DNA of 10,917 nt from Candidatus Heimdallarchaeota archaeon (GTDB lineage Archaea > Asgardarchaeota > Heimdallarchaeia > Heimdallarchaeales > Heimdallarchaeaceae): NCBI GenBank assembly GCA_016839985.1, contig JAEOTG010000029.1, positions 1 to 10,917 on the forward strand. Reading direction: 5' to 3'. Made by a program: the position numbers and the translations under genes. The notes beneath the pieces were generated by a model. That model ran no database searches. It was given only the letters and a program-made list of their open reading frames with translations, and was not told the DNA's origin. This document shows positions 7,206-10,917 of the stretch, one piece after another (positions within the stretch are counted from its first letter, which is position 1; each line of letters begins with the position of its first letter).

Positions 7206-7752
7206 GTTATACCCCACAAAGCGAGAACTTTTGTTATTCAGTAGAAGGTGTAGAGTAAAAAAAGGTTTGGTAATACGTTCTAAATGATGTATCCTAAAAT
7301 GTTCTTCTATAAGTGCAGATGTTTGTCTGACTGACAAAAAAATAACCTCACAAAATAAAATAATTATAGTGTTAACGAAATAGAACTATTCCTCTTTCAA
7401 ATAAACATTTAGAGTTTTCACGATAGATTTACTAGAAAAGATTTTCATTGCTAAAAATAGATAAAAAAAAGAACTTATATGTGAATAATATATCAGCGAA
7501 AAAAAAAATTCTTATTAGATAGCCTTAAACTGGGAATTTGTTATTTTAAATCCTGCTTTCCTATGAAAAAACCATAATTAATTCACAATCAATTTAACTA
7601 GATTTATGGCATAGATAACTAGAAAAAAATAGCTTTAACTTAATGAAGTTGAAACTTTACTTAATAAAAAAACAATAAGTATGAAAAATAGTGTGAAAGA
7701 ACAACCTTTGAGTTATTAAAATTATTAAATGAAAGAATAGTTACATTTATTT
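7206..7752. other. AT-rich intergenic region without a recognisable gene
   Basis: About 550 bases between the 5' end of the winged-helix gene and the 3' end of glpK. The first 130 bases may be coding if the winged-helix gene starts at 7337. A TATA-like ACTATAATTATT near 7360-7372 (minus strand) and GTGAGGTT near 7344-7351 could be its promoter and ribosome binding site. Beyond 7375 the only complete ATG frames noticed are about 12 codons or shorter, and I see no tRNA, no convincing hairpin and no repeats. Confidence 0.5.
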
Positions 7753-9243
7753 TTAATTCTCTATCCATTTCATTGCTTTTTTAACAGCTTTTTTCCAATT
7801 TTCTAATAGGATATTTCTCTTGTCCTCACTCATTAACGGATAAAAGTCTTTATCAATTGCAAAGTTTTTCTTGATATCTTCTTGGCTTTCCCAAAAGTTT
7901 ACTGCAAGACCAGCTAAATATGCTGCACCTAAAGCAGTTGTTTCATTGATTTTAGGTTTTTGAACGATAATATTCGAGATATCTGCTTGAAATTGCATCA
8001 AAGGTAAGCATTTAGTTACTCCACCATCAACTCTTATTACTCTTATCTTTGTTTTCGAATCTTTTTCCATTGCATTGAAAACATCTACTGATTGATAACA
8101 TATGGATTCTAATGCTGCTCTAATAATGTGTTCTCTTTTGGTTCCTCTTGTTAAACCTAGTATAGTCCCTCGAGCGTAAGGATCCCAAAATGGTGCGCCT
8201 AATCCAGTAAAGGCTGGCACAAAAAATACACCTAGCGTATCAGAGACATCATTCATTATATTAGTTAATTCTTCTTTATTTGAGAGTATGTTTATGCCTT
8301 TCTCTAGCCATTGAATAGCTGCACCTGTAATAAACACACTTCCTTCCAGAGCATAAGTTATGTCTTTTTCAATTTTCCAGGCAATAGTTGTAAGAAGACC
8401 ATTTTCTGAACTCACAGCTGTTTTACCTGTATTGAGAAGCATAAAGTTTCCAGTTCCGTATGTATTTTTCACTTCACCTTTACCAAAACACGTTTGACCA
8501 AAGAGAGCAGCTTGCTGGTCACCAGCCGCTCCTGCAACTGGAATTGTCTCTTTAATGACATTCTTTTTCACTAATCCATAAGTTTCTTTATCACTACTTG
8601 GTCTAACTTCAGGTAAAATCTCAAGAGGTATATCTAGAATTTCAAGTAATTCACTATCCCATGATCCTTTGTGAATATTGAACAACAAAGTTCTGGATGC
8701 ATTTGAATAATCTGTTATATTCTTACCTATCAGGTTCCAAATTAACCAACTATCGATTGTACCAACAGCTAAACTGCTATCTTTTAATTTATCTTGAACT
8801 TTTTGTGAATTATCAAGTAGCCATTTTATTTTTGTACCTGAGAAATATGGATCTAGGACTAGTCCTGTTTTCAGTAAAAATACTTCATTATATCCACTCT
8901 CTTGCAAATTCTTGCATATATCTGCTGTTCTTCTACATTGCCAAACAATTGCATTGTGAAGAGGTTTACCTGAATTCTTATCCCAAGCAACAACTGTCTC
9001 TCTCTGATTTGTAATTCCAATTGAACAAATATCCGAAAATTCTATTTTTGCGGAATTTACAACGTTATTAATCACTTTTTGAGTTTTCACCCAAATTTCA
9101 GTGGGATTATGTTCAACCCAACCCGGTTGAGGAAAAAATTGTTCATGTTCTATGTAGGATTTGGATATCTCATCTCCTTTCCTGTTAAAAATCATAGCTC
9201 TTGTTCAAGTTGTACCTTGGTCAATACTTAGAACAAACTTCAT
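7753..9243 (-). CDS. glpK: Glycerol kinase, interrupted by one in-frame TGA at codon 13
   Basis: Phosphorylates glycerol with ATP to sn-glycerol 3-phosphate; FGGY carbohydrate kinase family. From the ATG at 9243 the frame has 496 codons, the usual family length. It begins MKFVLSIDQGTT, then TGA (9205-9207), then TRAMIFNRKG. Relatives have GTTGTRA or GTTSSRA, so the TGA replaces a Gly or Ser in the ATP-phosphate loop. The rest is well conserved: PGWVEHNP, WQCRRT, GTIDSWLIWNL, SNASRTLLFNI, GAAGDQQAALFGQ, YGTGNFMLLNTG, GLGAPFWDPYARG, RVDGGV and ALGAAYLAGL. Restarting at ATG 9195 would lose the DQGTT loop, so that product would probably be inactive. It follows the glycosyltransferase by 39 bases without a clear Shine-Dalgarno site. 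The stop is TAA. Nonsense mutation, a single-base error (GGA or TCA to TGA) or readthrough are possible. Confidence 0.88.
9205..9207 (-). other. In-frame TGA inside glpK (codon 13)
   Basis: The minus strand reads GGT ACA ACT TGA ACA AGA GCT, encoding GTT-stop-TRA. One base change would restore Gly (GGA) or Ser (TCA), the residues normal at this place. Codons on both sides are unmistakably GlpK in the same frame. Confidence 0.92.
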
Positions 9244-9260
9244 TATTAAACTGAAAAAAT

Positions 9261-9274
9261 GATTATTAAAAATG
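9261..9274 (-). promoter_or_regulatory. Possible TATA box for a leaderless glpK transcript
   Basis: The minus strand reads CATTTTTAATAATC, centred about 25 bases before the glpK ATG, the right distance for a leaderless archaeal transcript. The absence of a Shine-Dalgarno site agrees. The 39-base gap would equally allow cotranscription with the glycosyltransferase. Confidence 0.25.
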
Positions 9275-9282
9275 TTTTAGGT

Positions 9283-10518
9283 TCAAAGTTCTACAAGTTT
9301 TTCTGTTTTAACTCTTTTTGAGCTAGGTATATGTTTTAAAGTTTCTTCAGGTTTTATTTTTTCCTCGTCCTTTGTTGAATAATATCGTCCTCTCCAAGAA
9401 ACTGTCTTACCTCTTAATCCAGTGATTATAGCAGCCCCAATGACTATGAAGTTCAATATTTGTGTGATAGGAAAGAAAAGATAGTAATACCATTTAGTGT
9501 CACCTCTTTTTATCCAGTATAGATAAACTGCTAGTGCATAAGCAAGATAAAGACCCACGTTTACAAATACCCCAATTGTATAATCGAACCACATCCAGCT
9601 AGGTCTGAAAATAAAAGATTGTATAAGAAAATATGGTGCTAAAAGGAAGTAAATCAACCAGAAGATTACAAACATTATTCTCCAAGGTGTCAAAGTAATT
9701 AAACCACCCCAAATGCTTCTTCTAAATGCTCTGTAGAATTGAGAAAAACCTTCTGGGTACATTCTTGTCTTAACAATTTTTACTCCATCTATGAAGTTAA
9801 GTTTTAATTCCTTCTCTTTACATAATTTAGCTAAAGCCACATCTTCTACAAGTGAATTACTAACTGCTAAATGTCCTCCTAATTTAAGATATCCTTTGCG
9901 AGTAAACATCATATATTGTCCTGAAGCTAAAAATGAATCCTTGCTATAAGGATTATTTATTTCATTTCGTGGTCCTCCTGCTAGAAAACTCAGGAAATAG
10001 AGAAAGCTAGGAAGAAACTCATACCATTTATTGGCTTTTTGATATGGAAATATTGAGAATAAAACAGATTCAGAACCTAAAAGATGGGAAACTGCAATTT
10101 TTAGAGATTCTGGAGTATGTGTAGTGTCTGCATCAGTAAATAGTAGAATTTCTCCTTCTGAAGCTGCATAACCAACATGACATCCATATGATTTACCAAT
10201 CCAACCAATAGGTAGATTTTCATCCACTACGACCTTAACTGGGTATTTTTTAGCAATTTCAACTGTTTTATCCTTTGACCCTCCATCAACTACAATTATT
10301 TCTTTATTTGAATATTCAATAGCAAGAAGACTCTCTAAACATTTTCTTATATTTAATTCTTCTTCCAAGGTTGGTACAATTATACTCACAGAAGGTAACT
10401 TCTTTTCATCCAATCCTATAAATTGCCAGCCATTTCTACTATACTGTAGTAAAACAAGGAAATATGCAAAACATATTATGACTAACGAAACATAGAGAGA
10501 TTCAATAACAAATCCCAT
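9283..10518 (-). CDS. Membrane-anchored family 2 glycosyltransferase
   Basis: Transfers a sugar from a nucleotide or lipid-linked donor to an unknown acceptor at the membrane. The 411 residues begin with a transmembrane helix (about 5-25). A cytoplasmic GT2 domain follows, with SIIVPTLEEE (45-54), VVDGGSKDKT (76-85), the metal-binding DAD (129-131), VEDVALA (224-230, probable catalytic Asp) and the RAFRRSIWGG segment (263-272). Several transmembrane helices come next (about 281-303, 312-336 and 345-368), then the TVSWRGRYY motif and a basic tail. The layout resembles hopanoid/carotenoid-type GT2 enzymes (HpnB- or CrtQ-like); glycolipid synthesis is an inference. The ATG at 10518 has AGGAG 7 bases upstream. 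The stop is TGA, with TAA two codons later. It lies upstream of glpK on the same strand. Confidence 0.88.
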   Translation of the reverse strand: MGFVIESLYVSLVIICFAYFLVLLQYSRNGWQFIGLDEKKLPSVSIIVPTLEEELNIRKCLESLLAIEYSNKEIIVVDGGSKDKTVEIAKKYPVKVVVDENLPIGWIGKSYGCHVGYAASEGEILLFTDADTTHTPESLKIAVSHLLGSESVLFSIFPYQKANKWYEFLPSFLYFLSFLAGGPRNEINNPYSKDSFLASGQYMMFTRKGYLKLGGHLAVSNSLVEDVALAKLCKEKELKLNFIDGVKIVKTRMYPEGFSQFYRAFRRSIWGGLITLTPWRIMFVIFWLIYFLLAPYFLIQSFIFRPSWMWFDYTIGVFVNVGLYLAYALAVYLYWIKRGDTKWYYYLFFPITQILNFIVIGAAIITGLRGKTVSWRGRYYSTKDEEKIKPEETLKHIPSSKRVKTEKLVEL

Positions 10519-10525
10519 TAGGAAG

Positions 10526-10530
10526 CTCCT
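10526..10530 (-). promoter_or_regulatory. Ribosome binding site for the glycosyltransferase
   Basis: AGGAG on the minus strand, 7 bases before the ATG at 10518. It supports that start. Confidence 0.7.
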
Positions 10531-10563
10531 TTATTAGTAATGATAATATATGAGTCTATAGGT

Positions 10564-10571
10564 CATATAAA
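10564..10571 (-). promoter_or_regulatory. Probable TATA box for the glycosyltransferase (and glpK)
   Basis: The minus strand reads TTTATATG, preceded by an A-rich BRE-like stretch. It is centred about 50 bases before the ATG at 10518, giving a leader of roughly 25 bases that contains the AGGAG site. This is the most convincing archaeal promoter in the window. Confidence 0.5.
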
Positions 10572-10653
10572 TATTTTATGAGTGTAAAACAAAGCACTAT
10601 TGATTATATTTTTTTTGAAAGATTAACAATAATTAAAATAAAAGAAATGAAAA

Positions 10654-10917
10654 TTAAGTTGTTTGAATAGGGCCTTCAGGTGTCATGTAGACAGTATGTT
10701 CATGCTGAGAAACATAAGCATCAGAAGTATCGGACAAAACATGATATTGGTACAGAGCTCCTGCTTGGATTAGTTCTCTGATTCCCATTTTAGCTTTTGC
10801 TGTACCCATTGCTTTGTATATCCATCTTGTTGCTACAGGTAGTCTGTGATACTCCCTTTCCATCAAATATCTTACTTGTTTTGCTGCATCTGTTCTTAAT
10901 GGAAAACGACCTTCTGC
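10654..10917 (-). CDS. map: Methionine aminopeptidase, type II, C-terminal part only
   Basis: Removes the initiator methionine from new proteins in the cytoplasm, using two metal ions. Only the last 87 residues are in the window; the 5' part runs off the right edge, and the frame is open from 10917 (AEGRFPLRTDAAKQVRY). The C-terminus matches type II enzymes of archaea and eukaryotes: LPVATRWIY (compare LPFxxRWL), then IRELIQAGALYQYHVLSD, then SQHEHTV. The Glu of that last motif corresponds to a metal ligand in the family QFEHT motif; Phe is replaced by His here. The stop is TAA. It lies on the same strand as the glycosyltransferase, 135 bases upstream, with an apparent promoter between them, so it is probably a separate transcript. 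Confidence 0.9.
   Translation of the reverse strand, partial: AEGRFPLRTDAAKQVRYLMEREYHRLPVATRWIYKAMGTAKAKMGIRELIQAGALYQYHVLSDTSDAYVSQHEHTVYMTPEGPIQTT

Noticed and set aside
7380..7752. Small genes or a structured RNA in the intergenic stretch
   Set aside because: ATG frames end within about a dozen codons, and no stable GC-containing stems, tRNA-like elements or repeats are visible.
9205..9207. Selenocysteine insertion at the glpK or pyrD TGA
   Set aside because: Neither family is known to use selenocysteine, the positions are not redox or cysteine sites, and no SECIS-like hairpin was recognised.
5010..9243. Genome-wide reassignment of TGA to an amino acid such as Gly
   Set aside because: TGA would fit Gly in glpK, but only two internal TGAs occur among eleven genes, and pyrC reaches its full family length exactly at a TGA. 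Reading through pyrC would add about 30 unlikely residues containing several further TGAs and run into pyrF.
1..10917. CRISPR arrays, insertion sequences, prophage or defence genes
   Set aside because: No regularly spaced repeats, transposase, integrase or nuclease motifs were seen on either strand.

Overview
This AT-rich window looks archaeal. Its strongest marker is the C-terminus of a type II (archaeal/eukaryotic) methionine aminopeptidase at the right edge. Supporting signs are TATA-like boxes about 50 bases ahead of start codons, a mix of strong Shine-Dalgarno sites and weak or leaderless starts, and a class 1B (PyrD+PyrK) dihydroorotate dehydrogenase. Low GC, a lysine/glutamate-rich winged-helix protein and a membrane GT2 enzyme would fit an Asgard-type archaeon, but that placement is a guess.

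Left part (1-5927): nucleotide biosynthesis. A single-chain GMP synthase (guaA, 5' end cut by the window edge) is followed closely by pyrE on the + strand. Converging on pyrE from the right is a minus-strand run read pyrD-pyrK-pyrC-pyrF, with stop/start overlap between pyrD and pyrK and one base between pyrK and pyrC. Together these encode dihydroorotase, dihydroorotate dehydrogenase with its electron-transfer subunit, orotate phosphoribosyltransferase and OMP decarboxylase: the pathway from carbamoyl-aspartate to UMP. Carbamoyl-phosphate synthase and aspartate transcarbamoylase are not in the window. The 3' ends of pyrE and pyrF overlap by 11 bases.

Middle (5928-7752): a divergent promoter region with two short dyads, a calcineurin-like phosphoesterase (+), an unrecognised coiled-coil/winged-helix protein (-), and about 550 bases with no gene.

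Right part (7753-10917), all minus strand: the partial map gene, a promoter region, a membrane GT2 glycosyltransferase, then glycerol kinase glpK 39 bases after it.

The main surprise is that two otherwise well-conserved enzymes, GlpK and PyrD, each carry one in-frame TGA near the 5' end. The upstream codons are clearly part of the same protein, and the frame is the same before and after the TGA. In glpK the TGA sits in the ATP-binding DQGTT loop where Gly or Ser is expected. In pyrD it sits in the GLEPxxG-like segment, beside a locally abnormal stretch and a 9-A run. TGA also appears to be the normal stop of three genes here, so wholesale reassignment is unlikely. Nonsense mutation, assembly error (homopolymers in pyrD) or occasional readthrough remain open. 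I found no CRISPR array, rRNA, tRNA, transposase or integrase.
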